NCBI RefSeq assembly: GCF_004919105.1
Contig: NZ_STGK01000005.1
Coordinates: 62,001 to 126,000 of the forward strand
Origin: Nocardioides sp. GY 10113
GTDB lineage: Bacteria; Actinomycetota; Actinomycetes; Propionibacteriales; Nocardioidaceae
Length of the DNA: 64,000 nucleotides
Direction: 5' to 3'
The notes under the pieces are model-generated. The model saw only the letters and a list, made by a program, of their open reading frames with translations, was not told the origin of the DNA and made no database searches. Positions within the stretch are counted from its first letter, which is position 1; every line of letters starts with the position of its first letter. Position numbers and translations under genes: made by a program. This document shows positions 46,688 to 57,221 of this stretch, in pieces.

Positions 46688-46990
46688 ATGTACCTGACTG
46701 GGTCCGACACCGAGAAGCTGCTGCTCAGCGTGGCCGGGATGGTCGCGCGCGACCGTCTGGGTCGCGGCGTGAAGCTCAACTACCCCGAGTCGGTCGCGCT
46801 GCTGTCGTGCTGGGTGATCGAGGAGGCGCGAGCCGGCGCCGGCGTCGCCGAGCTGATGGAGCGCGGACGCGAGGTGCTCACCAGCGACCAGGTGATGCCC
46901 GGCGTGCCGGAGATGGTGGTCGACGTCCAGGTCGAGGCGACCTTCCCCGACGGTCGCAAGCTGGTCACCCTGCACCACCCGATCGCCTGA
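46688..46990 (+). CDS. ureA: Urease subunit gamma
   Basis: A 100-residue UreA. The whole protein follows the family: [60 protein letters not shown], and the ending TLHHPIA. It is part of the (UreABC)3 urease that hydrolyses urea to ammonia and carbamate. ATG 46688 is preceded by AGGAGGAG about 11 nt upstream. A 66-bp gap separates it from ureB. Confidence 0.97.
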   Translation: MYLTGSDTEKLLLSVAGMVARDRLGRGVKLNYPESVALLSCWVIEEARAGAGVAELMERGREVLTSDQVMPGVPEMVVDVQVEATFPDGRKLVTLHHPIA

Positions 46991-47056
46991 CCCGGCGTCC
47001 CGACCCGAGTTCCTGATCCCATTGCGCGAGGAGTTCCGACCTGTGAGGAGAGCGGC

Positions 47057-47387
47057 ATGAGCGGCGTCACCGACGGACCGGGCGCGACCCGGACGGCCCC
47101 GGGCACCGTGGTGCTCAACGGCGACCGGAGCGCCGAGGAGCGGGCCACCATCGTGGTCACGAACACCGGCGACCGGCCGGTCCAGATCGGCTCCCACATC
47201 CACCTGCCCGACGCGAACTCGGCTCTGGATCTCGACCGGGCGGCGGCCCACGGCTTCCGGCTCGACATCCCGTCCGGGACGTCGCGGCGCTTCGAGCCCG
47301 GCGCGTCCCAGGAGGTGGCGATCGTCGCCCTCCGCGGCGCTCGGACGGTTCCGGGGATCCAGGTCCGCAACGACGGGGGTGTCCTCG

Positions 47388-47395
<8 letters not shown>
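47057..47395 (+). CDS. ureB: Urease subunit beta
   Basis: A 112-residue UreB. Family segments are [58 protein letters not shown] and [12 protein letters not shown]. The usual YHFFEVN stretch is altered to [11 protein letters not shown]. It packs against UreC in the urease trimer. ATG 47057; its stop overlaps the ureC start by 8 nt, so the two are translated together. Confidence 0.95.
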
Positions 47396-49094
<1,699 letters not shown>

Positions 49095-49105
49095 ACCACG
49101 ACGAG

Positions 49106-49822
49106 ATGGTGCTCGAGGAGATGACGGATCCGGGAGCCCGTGCGGGCGGACCGGGGGCGGGCGGGGTCGATCCCGAGCTGTTCCTGCTGCTGCTCGCGGA
49201 CGCCCGGCTCCCGGTCGGCGGTCACACCCAGTCGGGGACGCTCGAAGGGGCGCTGGCCCACGGGTTGGGCGCGGCGGACGTACCCGGATTCCTGCGCGCC
49301 CGGCTGCTCGGGGTCACCCGGGTCGAGGCCGGCACCGCCGTGGCCGCCCGGGCGGCGGTGCTCTCCGGCGGCTCGCTGGCCGCGGTGGACGACGCGTGGG
49401 CGGCGCGCACCGTGGCGCCTGCGCTGCGCGAGGCCTCGCGCCAGCAGGGTCGGGCGCTGCTGATGGTCGTCGAGCGGATCTGGCCGGCCGCGCTGCCGCC
49501 GCTGGCCGGGCTGGACCGCCCGGCCCGGGCGACCGTGCTCGGGGCCGTCGCCGCGCACCTCGGGCTCGGCGCCGCCACGCTGGCGCGCCTGGTCGCGTAC
49601 GACGACGTGCAGACCGTCTGCGCCGCGGCGCTCAAGCTGGTGCCGCTGGATCCGTTCGTCGTGACCGGCTGGGTGGCGCAGGCGCTGCCCGCCGTGGACG
49701 AGGTGACCCGAGCGGTCGCCGAGGTGACCGACCCGGCCGACGTGCCGGCCGTCGCCGCACCCCAGATCGAGGCGTGGGCGCAGGCCCACGCGACCACCAC
49801 GAGGAGGCTCTTCCGTGCCTGA
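49106..49822 (+). CDS. ureF: Urease accessory protein UreF
   Basis: A 238-residue all-helical UreF, a GTPase-activating partner of UreG in the nickel-loading complex. Motifs are [24 protein letters not shown] near the N-terminus (given in part), [10 protein letters not shown], and [20 protein letters not shown]. The start is ATG 49106; ATG 49121 is in frame and possible. No strong ribosome site is seen 11 nt after the ureC stop. Its stop overlaps the ureG start by 8 nt. Confidence 0.9.
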   Translation: MVLEEMTDPGARAGGPGAGGVDPELFLLLLADARLPVGGHTQSGTLEGALAHGLGAADVPGFLRARLLGVTRVEAGTAVAARAAVLSGGSLAAVDDAWAARTVAPALREASRQQGRALLMVVERIWPAALPPLAGLDRPARATVLGAVAAHLGLGAATLARLVAYDDVQTVCAAALKLVPLDPFVVTGWVAQALPAVDEVTRAVAEVTDPADVPAVAAPQIEAWAQAHATTTRRLFRA

Positions 49823-50564
49823 ATCCGTTGCCCACCACTCCGAGGCCTCCCGGCCGCTCCGCCTCGGCGTCTGCGGACCCGTCGGCACCGGGAAGAGCTC
49901 CCTCATCGCCCTGCTCTGCCGTGAGCTGGCGGCCGACTGGAGCCTGGCCGTCGTCACCAACGACATCTACACCGACGAGGACGCCCGGTTCCTGCGCTCG
50001 GCGGGTGTGCTCGCCGAGGACCGGATCCGCGCCGTCGAGACCGGCGCGTGCCCGCACACGGCGATCCGCGACGACATCAGCGCGAACCTCATCGCGGTCC
50101 AGGAGCTCGAGCACGACTACCCGGGGTTGGACGCGGTGCTGCTGGAGTCCGGCGGCGACAACCTCACCGCGACCTTCTCCCCCGCCCTCGTCGACGTCCA
50201 GATCTTCGTGCTCGACGTGGCCGGTGGCGGCGACGTGGCGCGCAAGGGAGGGCCGGGTATCGAGCGGGCCGACCTGCTGGTCGTCAACAAGACCGACCTG
50301 GCGCCGTACGTCGGGGTGGACGTGGCGCGCATGCTCGACGACGCCCGGCGCGCGCGGGGCGATCGCCCGGTGATCGGGCTCTCGCGCTCCGACCGTGCCA
50401 GCATCGATGCGCTCCTCGCCTGGCTCGGCGCGGTCCGGGACCGTCACCGCGAGGGGCACTGGGTGCCGACGGACCCCGGTCCGATGGCCCCGCACTTCCA
50501 CGCCGAGGACCACGAGCACGAGCACGAGCACGCTCACGAGCACGGGCATGCTCACGGACACTGA
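49815..50564 (+). CDS. ureG: Urease accessory GTPase UreG with His-rich C-terminal tail
   Basis: A 249-residue SIMIBI-class GTPase that delivers nickel to urease. Motifs are the P-loop [22 protein letters not shown], the metal-binding [13 protein letters not shown] (Cys-Pro-His), [13 protein letters not shown], and NKTDLAPYV. After about residue 225 the protein ends in a run rich in His and Glu/Asp ([20 protein letters not shown]). Such tails store nickel; more often they are N-terminal in UreG or C-terminal in UreE. No ureE gene is present in this cluster, so the tail may take over that role. GTG 49815 overlaps ureF. Confidence 0.95.
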   Translation: MPESVAHHSEASRPLRLGVCGPVGTGKSSLIALLCRELAADWSLAVVTNDIYTDEDARFLRSAGVLAEDRIRAVETGACPHTAIRDDISANLIAVQELEHDYPGLDAVLLESGGDNLTATFSPALVDVQIFVLDVAGGGDVARKGGPGIERADLLVVNKTDLAPYVGVDVARMLDDARRARGDRPVIGLSRSDRASIDALLAWLGAVRDRHREGHWVPTDPGPMAPHFHAEDHEHEHEHAHEHGHAHGH

Positions 50565-51315
50565 CCGGGTCGCCCGCACCCGACTCCGGGCCACCCTCAC
50601 CGACGCCGGCCGCTGCCGGGTACGCAGCGCCGTCACGCTCTCGGACCCGACCGCGCCCTCGGTGCGGCCGGTGGTGATGACCCAGGAGCGTGCCGCTGCC
50701 CGCGTCTCGCTCGTGCCGGAGGGCGCCCTGTTGCTGGCCGGCGACGCGGTGGAGATCGACGTCGAGGTGGAGGCCGGCGCGCGCCTGGACCTGGTCGAGC
50801 CCGGCGGCACGGTGGCCTACGACATGCGGGGCGCCGCCGCCCGGTGGTCCGTGCGGATCACCCTCGGTCCGGGCGCCGTGCTGACCTGGGCCGGCGAGCC
50901 GTTCGTGGTCTCGGCCGGAGCGTCGGTCGATCGGCGGACCTCGGTGCGCATGGCCGACGGCGCGGCGCTCGCGCTGCGGGAGACCTTGGTGCTCGGCCGG
51001 TACGGCGAGCCGCCCGGACGGATCACCCAGCGCACCGACGTGACCGTGGCCGGCCGCCCGGCACTGGTCGAGGAGATGCCACTGGACCCGACCACCGCGC
51101 CGCTGCTGCTGGGCGGTCACCGGGTGGTCGGCGCGGTGCTCGCGGTCGGAGGCGCGGCCGCCGGCGGACCGGTCGGTCCCGAGCGGGACCGGTACCTCCT
51201 CGAGCGCGGCGGCGCGTTGTGGCGCAGGCTCGGCTGCGAGGCTCACGAGGCCGACCTCGGCGAGGCGTGGCGGGCCGCGGTGGCGGCGGCCGGGGAACCG
51301 GCGTGGGTCCCCTAG
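50548..51315 (+). CDS. ureD: Urease accessory protein UreD/UreH
   Basis: A 255-residue UreD (UreH), the scaffold that recruits UreF and UreG to apo-urease. Recognisable parts are [38 protein letters not shown] and [17 protein letters not shown]. The family is weakly conserved. ATG 50548 overlaps the His-tail coding region of ureG by 17 nt, so tail codons double as the start of ureD. It ends with a TAG that forms the base of a symmetrical hairpin shared with the next, convergent gene. Confidence 0.9.
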   Translation: MLTDTDRVARTRLRATLTDAGRCRVRSAVTLSDPTAPSVRPVVMTQERAAARVSLVPEGALLLAGDAVEIDVEVEAGARLDLVEPGGTVAYDMRGAAARWSVRITLGPGAVLTWAGEPFVVSAGASVDRRTSVRMADGAALALRETLVLGRYGEPPGRITQRTDVTVAGRPALVEEMPLDPTTAPLLLGGHRVVGAVLAVGGAAAGGPVGPERDRYLLERGGALWRRLGCEAHEADLGEAWRAAVAAAGEPAWVP

Positions 51316-51363
51316 GGCGGGAGCCCGCGGGTGCGGCCCGACGAGGCGCCGGGCCCGCCCTAG
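51312..51363. terminator. Symmetrical bidirectional terminator with both stop codons in the stem
   Basis: CTAGGGCGGG (51312-51321) and CCCGCCCTAG (51354-51363) are perfectly complementary, with further GC-rich pairing inside. The ureD TAG and the TAG of the convergent receptor-like gene sit at mirror positions in the stem. Confidence 0.7.
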
Positions 51364-52448
51364 CGTGCGCGGGCGATCTGGTCGGTGATCCGGAACTCCA
51401 GTCCGTCTGCCTCGGCGAGATAGACGTCCTGGTCGACCAGGTTGCCGTCCAGCCGCATCAGGCCGCGTGGGCTGGAGTAGAAGTGGCCCGTCTCCAGGCG
51501 GGCGACCGACTCCATGGAGACCGACCCGCACACCTCGCCCAGCCGGGCGAGGAAGAGCAGTGCCTCGTAGCAGGACTCTCCCACGGCGTTGAGCGCGGGC
51601 GCCCAGGCTCCCCAGCGCCCGTAGTAGGCCGCGGCCAGCTCCGAGCTCTCGCTGGTGCGCAGCGAGTCGAAGTAGGCGGCAGCGGCGTAGAGGCCCTCGT
51701 GCGCGCCGGCTCCGCCGGCCAGCAGGGTGTTCTCCTCGACCGCGGGGCTGAGGCGGGGCATCTGGACGGCCAGGCCCGAGCGCGCGAACTGGCGGTTGAA
51801 GTGCACGGCGTCCTGACCCATCAGCAGCATGATCACGCCGTCCACGGGCTGGTCGTTGAGCCGGGCCAGTACGCCGCTGAAGTCGCTCGTGCCCAGCGGC
51901 ACGTAGGTCTCGCTGACGACCTGGGAGTCCGTGCCCTCCAGGGCCAGCCGGGCGGTGGTCCCGGTGACACGGGGGAAGACGTAGTCGTTGCCGACGATCG
52001 CCCAGCGCCCGACGCCGAGCTCACGGCGCATCCAGTGGGCGGCGGGCAGGAGCTGGTTGATCGGGCGCTCGCCGAGCATGAAGACGCCCGGCGTCTCGTC
52101 GCCGCCCTCGTGCATGGCGGCGAAGGCGTAGACCACACGACCGCCGACGCGGCGGGTGATGGCCTGGCGCACCGCGGAGATGTGCCAGCCGGCGACCGCC
52201 TGCACGCGGCCGGTGTCGACCAGCGCGCCGACCTCGTCGGCGACCACCTCCGGGTCGCGACCGCCGTCCACGATCACCAGCTCGACCTCCCGGCCCGCGA
52301 TGCCGCGGCCGGCGTTCAGCTGCTCCACGGCCAGCTCGCCGCAGGCCAGGCACGAGGGGCCGTAGATGCCGGTCGGTCCCTGCAACGGTACGACGAACGC
52401 GATCGCGAGCGTCCGGGCGGCGCGCAGCGCCGCGTACGTCTCGGCCAC
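51360..52448 (-). CDS. Cytosolic urea/amide-binding-protein homologue (AmiC/UrtA fold)
   Basis: A 362-residue periplasmic-binding-fold protein of the UrtA/AmiC/FmdD type. Segments include FVVPLQGPTGIYGPSCLACG, LNAGRGIAGREVELVIVDGG, VGNDYVFPRVTGTTARLALE and YVPLGTSDFSGVLARL, the last two parallel to UrtA. There is no signal peptide or lipobox, so it stays in the cytosol, like the amide sensor AmiC. It could sense urea or a short-chain amide and control the adjacent genes, which is inference. GTG 52448 has GGAGG about 4 nt upstream. It is divergent from a MarR-type regulator and convergent with ureD. Confidence 0.82.
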   Translation of the reverse strand: MAETYAALRAARTLAIAFVVPLQGPTGIYGPSCLACGELAVEQLNAGRGIAGREVELVIVDGGRDPEVVADEVGALVDTGRVQAVAGWHISAVRQAITRRVGGRVVYAFAAMHEGGDETPGVFMLGERPINQLLPAAHWMRRELGVGRWAIVGNDYVFPRVTGTTARLALEGTDSQVVSETYVPLGTSDFSGVLARLNDQPVDGVIMLLMGQDAVHFNRQFARSGLAVQMPRLSPAVEENTLLAGGAGAHEGLYAAAAYFDSLRTSESSELAAAYYGRWGAWAPALNAVGESCYEALLFLARLGEVCGSVSMESVARLETGHFYSSPRGLMRLDGNLVDQDVYLAEADGLEFRITDQIARAR

Positions 52449-52605
52449 GGGACCTCCGTGGGGCAACGGTGGGCACGGCCGGCGACATTGCGGGCGCGTG
52501 GGACAACCGAGCGAACAGGTCTCGCCTACGATAGGGCCGGCCGGACCGCACCGTCGCGGGCTTCTCACGAATGTGACGCACGACCGGAGCGAGCGAGGTG
52601 ACCCG

Positions 52606-53019
52606 ATGCAGTCCCTGAGCGCGGAGGAGGCCACGGTGGCCGATCCGGCTGACGCCAACCCCGGCACGCCGAGCCTGGCTGTCCGGGTGCGTCAGGTCGA
52701 GGCGGCGCTGCGCGAGGTGCTGCAGCCGGTCCTCGACGAGCACGGACTCACACTCGAGCACTGGCGGATCCTCGCCGTGGTCGACGCCGACCCGGGACTC
52801 GGGATGAGCGAGGTGGCCACCCTGGCGGTGGTCCCGGCCGCGTCGCTGACCCGGCACATGGACCGGCTGGTCGAGCGCGCGCTGGTGGTCCGCCGGATCG
52901 ACCCGGCGGACAGGCGTCGGGCCGTGGTCGCCCTCTCCCCGCTCGGCCGCGACTACGCGGCCCGGCTGCTTGCCGCGGAGCGGAGCGCCACCCTGCCGGT
53001 CGCGACCCCGACAGCCTGA
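52606..53019 (+). CDS. MarR-family transcriptional regulator
   Basis: A 137-residue MarR-type winged-helix regulator. The DNA-binding domain reads HGLTLEHWRILAVVDADPG, MSEVATLAVVPAASLTRHMD and the wing RRIDPADRRRAVVALSPLG. It begins with ATG 52606 about 5 nt after a GAGGTG sequence. The 157-bp divergent region to the receptor-like gene contains TACGAT (52527-52532), a possible -10 box. Partnership with the cytosolic binding protein is suggested by their divergent arrangement only. Confidence 0.87.
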   Translation: MQSLSAEEATVADPADANPGTPSLAVRVRQVEAALREVLQPVLDEHGLTLEHWRILAVVDADPGLGMSEVATLAVVPAASLTRHMDRLVERALVVRRIDPADRRRAVVALSPLGRDYAARLLAAERSATLPVATPTA

Positions 53020-53088
53020 ACCGGCACGGACGTCCGGATCCCGACGCGGTCGAGGGCGGACTCGGGGCCGGCCGCGGGCGGGGCCGGG

Positions 53089-55914
53089 TCAGGCGCCCGC
53101 CACGATCCCACGGCGCAGCAGCCGCACCGACTCCTGGGCGACGGCGCGGACCGGCGTCCCGGCGGCAGCGTCGGCGATCTGGCCCATGAAGTCGACGAGC
53201 TGCTTCATCTGCCGCACGAAGTCGCCCGCGGTCAGGTCGGCGCGCCCGAGCACCTCGTCGAGGGCCTGGCCGTCGGCCCACCGGTAGGCGGTCCACGCGA
53301 ACCCGGCGTCGGGTCGGCGGAGGAAGTCCAGCCGGTGGTCGCGCTCGAGGGCCTCGAGCGTGCCCCACAGCCGCACCAGCTCGTCGATCCGGACGCTCAC
53401 CTGGCCGCCCGGGACGCCCGGCACGGCCTCGTCGGGTCGTCGGGCCTCGTAGACCAGTGTGGAGACGACCGCGGCGAGCTGCACCGGCGTCAGGCCGTCC
53501 AGCAGGCCGGCGCGCAGCGCCTCGGCCGCGACCAGGTCGAGCTCGGAGTAGATCCTCATCAGGCCCCGGCCACGGTCGGTGACGTCGTCCCCGTCCAGGT
53601 AGTCGAGTGCCTCCAGGACCTCGCAGACCCGGTCGAACGTGCGGGCCACGGTGTTGGTGCGCCGCTCGACGCGTCGGGCCAGGGTCTGCGCATCCCGGTC
53701 CAGCCGGTACCAGCGCTCGGCCCAGCGGGCGTGGTCCTCGCGCTCGGGGCAGCCGTGGCAGGGGTGCGCGCGGACCTGGGCGCGGAGCGCGGCGATCTCC
53801 TCGGCGACCGCGCCGTCGATCGGCGCCCGCTCGGCGCGCGGCCGGGTCACCGAGTGCGGCAGCTCGCGGACGGCCTCGCGGATCGCCTGCGCCACGTCCT
53901 TGCGCTGGTGCGGGTTGCGCGGGTCGATCCGCTTCGGCAGGCGGATCGTGGCGACCGGCTCGACCGGGACCGGGAAGTCGGGCGGCGAGAGCCGCTTGCC
54001 CTGCCGGTCCGCGGTGATCACCAGCGGCCGGTGGCCCTGCTCCGAGAGGCCGGGGTCGACGATCACCGCGGGTCCGGCGAACTTCCCGGCGGGGACCACG
54101 ATCACGTCGCCGGCCCGCAGCTGCTCCAGGGAGGCGGCGGCCTCGGTGCGCCGGTCGGTGCGGCGGCTGCGGCTCGCCTCCTTCTCCTTGTCGCTGATCG
54201 CGCGGCGCAGCGCGGCGTACTCCATGAAGTCGCCGAGGTGGCAGGTCGCCGACTCCTCGTAGCCGGCGAGCGCGTCCTCGGCCTTGCGCAGCTGGCGGGC
54301 CAGCCCGACGACCGCCCGGTCGGCCTGGAACTGGGCGAACGAGAGCTCCAGCAGCTCGCGGGCACGGTGCCGGCCGTAGGCGTCGACCAGGTTGACCGCC
54401 ATGTTGTACGACGGCCGGAACGAGGAGCGCAGCGGATAGGTGCGGGTGGAGGCGAGACCGGCCAGCTCCCGCGGGTTCATCCCCGGCTGCCAGAGCACGA
54501 CCGCGTGGCCTTCGATGTCCAGGCCGCGTCGTCCGGCGCGGCCGGTGAGCTGGGTGTACTCCCCCGGTGTGATGTCGGCGTGCGTCTCGCCGTTCCACTT
54601 GGTCAGCTTCTCCAGCACGACGGTGCGGGCGGGCATGTTGATGCCCAGCGCCAGCGTCTCCGTCGCGAAGACCACCTTGACCAGCCCGCGCAGGTAGAGC
54701 TGCTCGACGCACTCCTTGAACGACGGCAGCAGACCGGCGTGGTGGGCGGCGACGCCGCGGCTGACGGCGTCGAGGAAGTCGTGGTAGCCGAGCACCTCGA
54801 GGTCCGCGGACGGGAGCCGGCCGACGGTGCTCTCGACGTACGCGATGGCCTCGTCGCGCTCCTCGGGGGTGGTCAGTCGGAGGTTGGCGTCGAGGCACTG
54901 CTGGACCGCGGCGTCGCAGCCGGCCCGGCTGAAGATGAAGACGATCGCCGGGAGCAGCTGCTGGCGCTCCAGCCGGTCGATCATGTCGGTGCGCGACGGG
55001 ATCCACACCCGGCGGCCGTTGCCGACCGCGCGCGGGTTCTTCGACGATCCCGGCTTGCCCTTGCGCGGCGATCGCCGGTCGCGCATCAGGCGCGAGCTGG
55101 CCCAGTCGTCGCGGGCCAGGCGCATCAGCTCCTCGTTGACCGGGGCGCCCTCGCGGACGAACCCCGCGGCCGCGTCCACGTCGGAGGAGGCGAAGAGGTC
55201 GAGCAGGCGCCGGCCGACCATGACGTGCTGGTACAGCGGCACCGGCCGCCGCTCGGCCACGATCGTGCTGGTGGCGCCGCGCACGGTCTCCAGCCACTCG
55301 CCGAACTCCTCGGCGTTGGAGACGGTCGCCGACAGCGAGATCACCGACACCGACTCCGGGAGGTGGATGATCACCTCCTCCCAGACGGCGCCGCGGGAGC
55401 GGTCGGCGAGGTAGTGCACCTCGTCCATCACCACGTAGCCGAGGTCGACCAGGGTGCGGGAGCGCGCGTAGAGCATGTTGCGCAGCACCTCGGTGGTCAT
55501 CACCACGATCGGCGCCTCGCCGTTGATCGAGGTGTCGCCGGTGAGCAGGCCGACCCGGTCGGCGCCGTAGCGGTCGACGAGGTCGTTGTACTTCTGGTTC
55601 GACAGCGCCTTGATCGGCGTGGTGTAGAAGCACTTGCGGCCGTTGTGCAGCGCCAGGTGGACCGCGAACTCGCCGACCACGGTCTTGCCGGCGCCCGTCG
55701 GTGCGGCGACCAGCACCCCGCGTCCGTCCTCGACCTCGCGGCACGCCTCCACCTGGAAGTCGTCGAGCCCGAAGGGGTACGCGCCGGCGAAGTCGTGGAG
55801 GACCGGGTGCTGCGCGCGACGCCGGGAGGCGGCGTACCGCTCGGCGGGGCTGGCCTCGGCGTCCTCGGCCTCCGGGTGCCCGTCGAACGCGGGGCGGTCG
55901 CGTCCGGCGCTCAT
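53089..55914 (-). CDS. helY: Ski2-like DEVH-box RNA helicase (HelY type)
   Basis: A 941-residue superfamily 2 helicase resembling mycobacterial HelY and eukaryotic Ski2/Mtr4. Walker A is APTGAGKT (Lys77), motif II is DEVH at 164-167, motif III SLSATVSN, and motif VI QLTGRAGRRGLDIEG. A beta-barrel insertion and the C-terminal DSHCT helical domain follow (HPCHGCPEREDHARWAERW with Cys residues). Such helicases are thought to act in RNA turnover. ATG 55914 overlaps the stop of the upstream lipid-kinase gene by 4 nt. It is the last gene of a conserved minus-strand block. Confidence 0.93.
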   Translation of the reverse strand: MSAGRDRPAFDGHPEAEDAEASPAERYAASRRRAQHPVLHDFAGAYPFGLDDFQVEACREVEDGRGVLVAAPTGAGKTVVGEFAVHLALHNGRKCFYTTPIKALSNQKYNDLVDRYGADRVGLLTGDTSINGEAPIVVMTTEVLRNMLYARSRTLVDLGYVVMDEVHYLADRSRGAVWEEVIIHLPESVSVISLSATVSNAEEFGEWLETVRGATSTIVAERRPVPLYQHVMVGRRLLDLFASSDVDAAAGFVREGAPVNEELMRLARDDWASSRLMRDRRSPRKGKPGSSKNPRAVGNGRRVWIPSRTDMIDRLERQQLLPAIVFIFSRAGCDAAVQQCLDANLRLTTPEERDEAIAYVESTVGRLPSADLEVLGYHDFLDAVSRGVAAHHAGLLPSFKECVEQLYLRGLVKVVFATETLALGINMPARTVVLEKLTKWNGETHADITPGEYTQLTGRAGRRGLDIEGHAVVLWQPGMNPRELAGLASTRTYPLRSSFRPSYNMAVNLVDAYGRHRARELLELSFAQFQADRAVVGLARQLRKAEDALAGYEESATCHLGDFMEYAALRRAISDKEKEASRSRRTDRRTEAAASLEQLRAGDVIVVPAGKFAGPAVIVDPGLSEQGHRPLVITADRQGKRLSPPDFPVPVEPVATIRLPKRIDPRNPHQRKDVAQAIREAVRELPHSVTRPRAERAPIDGAVAEEIAALRAQVRAHPCHGCPEREDHARWAERWYRLDRDAQTLARRVERRTNTVARTFDRVCEVLEALDYLDGDDVTDRGRGLMRIYSELDLVAAEALRAGLLDGLTPVQLAAVVSTLVYEARRPDEAVPGVPGGQVSVRIDELVRLWGTLEALERDHRLDFLRRPDAGFAWTAYRWADGQALDEVLGRADLTAGDFVRQMKQLVDFMGQIADAAAGTPVRAVAQESVRLLRRGIVAGA

Positions 55915-56792
55915 GCGAGCACCTGGACGGCGGCGGGGACGGACTCCACGGTCAACGGCAACGCACCGAACCTCTCGCCGTCGGCGTAGCCGACGATGTC
56001 GGGAGCGGTCACCGTGACCCGGGTGGCCCGGTGACGCTCGAACTGGGGGTGGTGGACGTGCGAGCCCCGGAACAGCCGCGGGTAGGTGCGGACCAGGTCG
56101 GCCCTGGTGAGCGGACCGACCACGACCACGTCGAGGAGGCCGTCGTGCAGGTCCGCGCCCTCGCAGATGCGCAGTCCCCCGCCGTACGACGGCCCGTTCC
56201 CGACCGCGACCAGCGATGCCTCGAGGCGCACCTCGACGCCGTCGAGGTCGAGGACGTAGGGGCGAGGTCGGAAGGTGCGCAGCTCGGCGAGCGTGGCGAG
56301 GGTGTAGCGCGCCTGGCCGCGGGGCCGTCGCATCCGGTTGGCCCGCTCGTTGACGACGGCGTCGAACCCGGCGGCGAGCACCGTGGCGTAGTACCGGTCG
56401 CCGAGCCGCGCCAGGTCGATCGGACGGGGGTGGGCGGCGAGCAGGTGCCGGGCCGCGGCGCCACCGCCGGAGCGCGGCACGCCGAGGTACCGGGCGAGGT
56501 CGTTGCCGCCGCCGGCCGGCAGCAGCCCGAGGGCCACGTCGGTGCCGGCGACGAGCTGCAGCCCGAGGTTGACGAGTCCGTCGCCGCCGCAGACCACCAG
56601 GGCGTCCGCGCCGTCCGCGAGCGCCTTGCGGGCCAGGTCGGCGGCCTCCTCGGCGTCGCGACCGACCAGCGACCGGACCTGCCACCCCGCGCCCCGCAGC
56701 CAGGGCAGCGCCTCGTCGCGCACGCGCGGTGCGCGCCCGCCGCCCGCCGTGGGATTGGTGAGGACGACGACGTCCCGGATCTCGCCGGCCAC
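55911..56792 (-). CDS. Diacylglycerol kinase-like lipid kinase
   Basis: A 293-residue DAGK-catalytic-domain protein. Motifs are VVLTNPTAGGG, VVCGGDGLVNLGL and LLPAGGGNDLARYLGV, followed by the beta-rich C-terminal domain (VAVGNGPSYGGGLRICEGAD, HDGLLDVVVVG). It may phosphorylate diacylglycerol or another lipid; the exact substrate is unclear. GTG 56792 lies 6 nt after TAGGCT on the minus strand (56804-56799), so it probably has its own leaderless promoter within the block. It is translationally coupled to the helicase. Confidence 0.88.
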   Translation of the reverse strand: MAGEIRDVVVLTNPTAGGGRAPRVRDEALPWLRGAGWQVRSLVGRDAEEAADLARKALADGADALVVCGGDGLVNLGLQLVAGTDVALGLLPAGGGNDLARYLGVPRSGGGAAARHLLAAHPRPIDLARLGDRYYATVLAAGFDAVVNERANRMRRPRGQARYTLATLAELRTFRPRPYVLDLDGVEVRLEASLVAVGNGPSYGGGLRICEGADLHDGLLDVVVVGPLTRADLVRTYPRLFRGSHVHHPQFERHRATRVTVTAPDIVGYADGERFGALPLTVESVPAAVQVLA

Positions 56793-56798
56793 CCGATC

Positions 56799-56804
56799 AG
56801 CCTA
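56799..56804 (-). promoter_or_regulatory. -10 box of the lipid-kinase/helicase pair
   Basis: TAGGCT on the minus strand, 6 nt before GTG 56792, without a ribosome site. Confidence 0.5.
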
Positions 56805-56822
56805 GGGCGTGCGGGGGTGGAA

Positions 56823-57221
56823 TCACTGGCCGGCGCGCAAGCGGACGCTGAACCGCTCCCGGGGTGCCCCGACGGCCTGGGCCATCCGGCCGACGGCCTC
56901 CAGCACCTCGTCGGCGCTGTGCCGGGTGGTCGGCACGGCCAGGGTGAGCCGGCCGTCCCCGTCGGCGAGGTGCACCTGCCCCAGCTGCCAGGCGCGGTGG
57001 GCGGCGTACCGGGTCTCGGCGTCGACCAGCGCTCGGGGGTACGTCGTGTCGGCGGCGACCAGGTCGCAGCAGATCTCGGCGCCGTCCGTGTCGCTGGTCA
57101 GGGTGCCGCGCAGGGTGGAGCTGTCCATCGGGCTGTGCGCCGACCAGGTGACCTCGTGGGTGCCGATCCACTCGGGGAGGTCGAAGGGGTCGACGGCGGT
57201 CCACGTCCGGACCGCGGTCAC
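56823..57221 (-). CDS. Conserved-looking protein of unknown function coupled to tatC
   Basis: A 132-residue soluble protein I do not recognise. It has an alternating beta pattern in the first half (TWTAVDPFDLPEWIGTHEVT, STLRGTLTSDTDGAEICCDL), then a segment like TTYPRALVDAETRYAAHRAWQ, and a C-terminal helix DEVLEAVGRMAQAVGA followed by FSVRLRAG. No signal peptide or membrane segment is visible, and a Cys-Cys pair lies mid-protein. Its GTG 57221 overlaps the tatC stop (GTGA), so it is co-translated with tatC. A link to Tat export is only positional. Confidence 0.75.
   Translation of the reverse strand: MTAVRTWTAVDPFDLPEWIGTHEVTWSAHSPMDSSTLRGTLTSDTDGAEICCDLVAADTTYPRALVDAETRYAAHRAWQLGQVHLADGDGRLTLAVPTTRHSADEVLEAVGRMAQAVGAPRERFSVRLRAGQ

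Noticed and set aside
53089-56685. Extension of the helicase frame upstream to 56685
   Set aside because: The extra 257 codons lie inside the lipid-kinase gene in another frame; ATG 55914 with a 4-nt overlap is the natural start.
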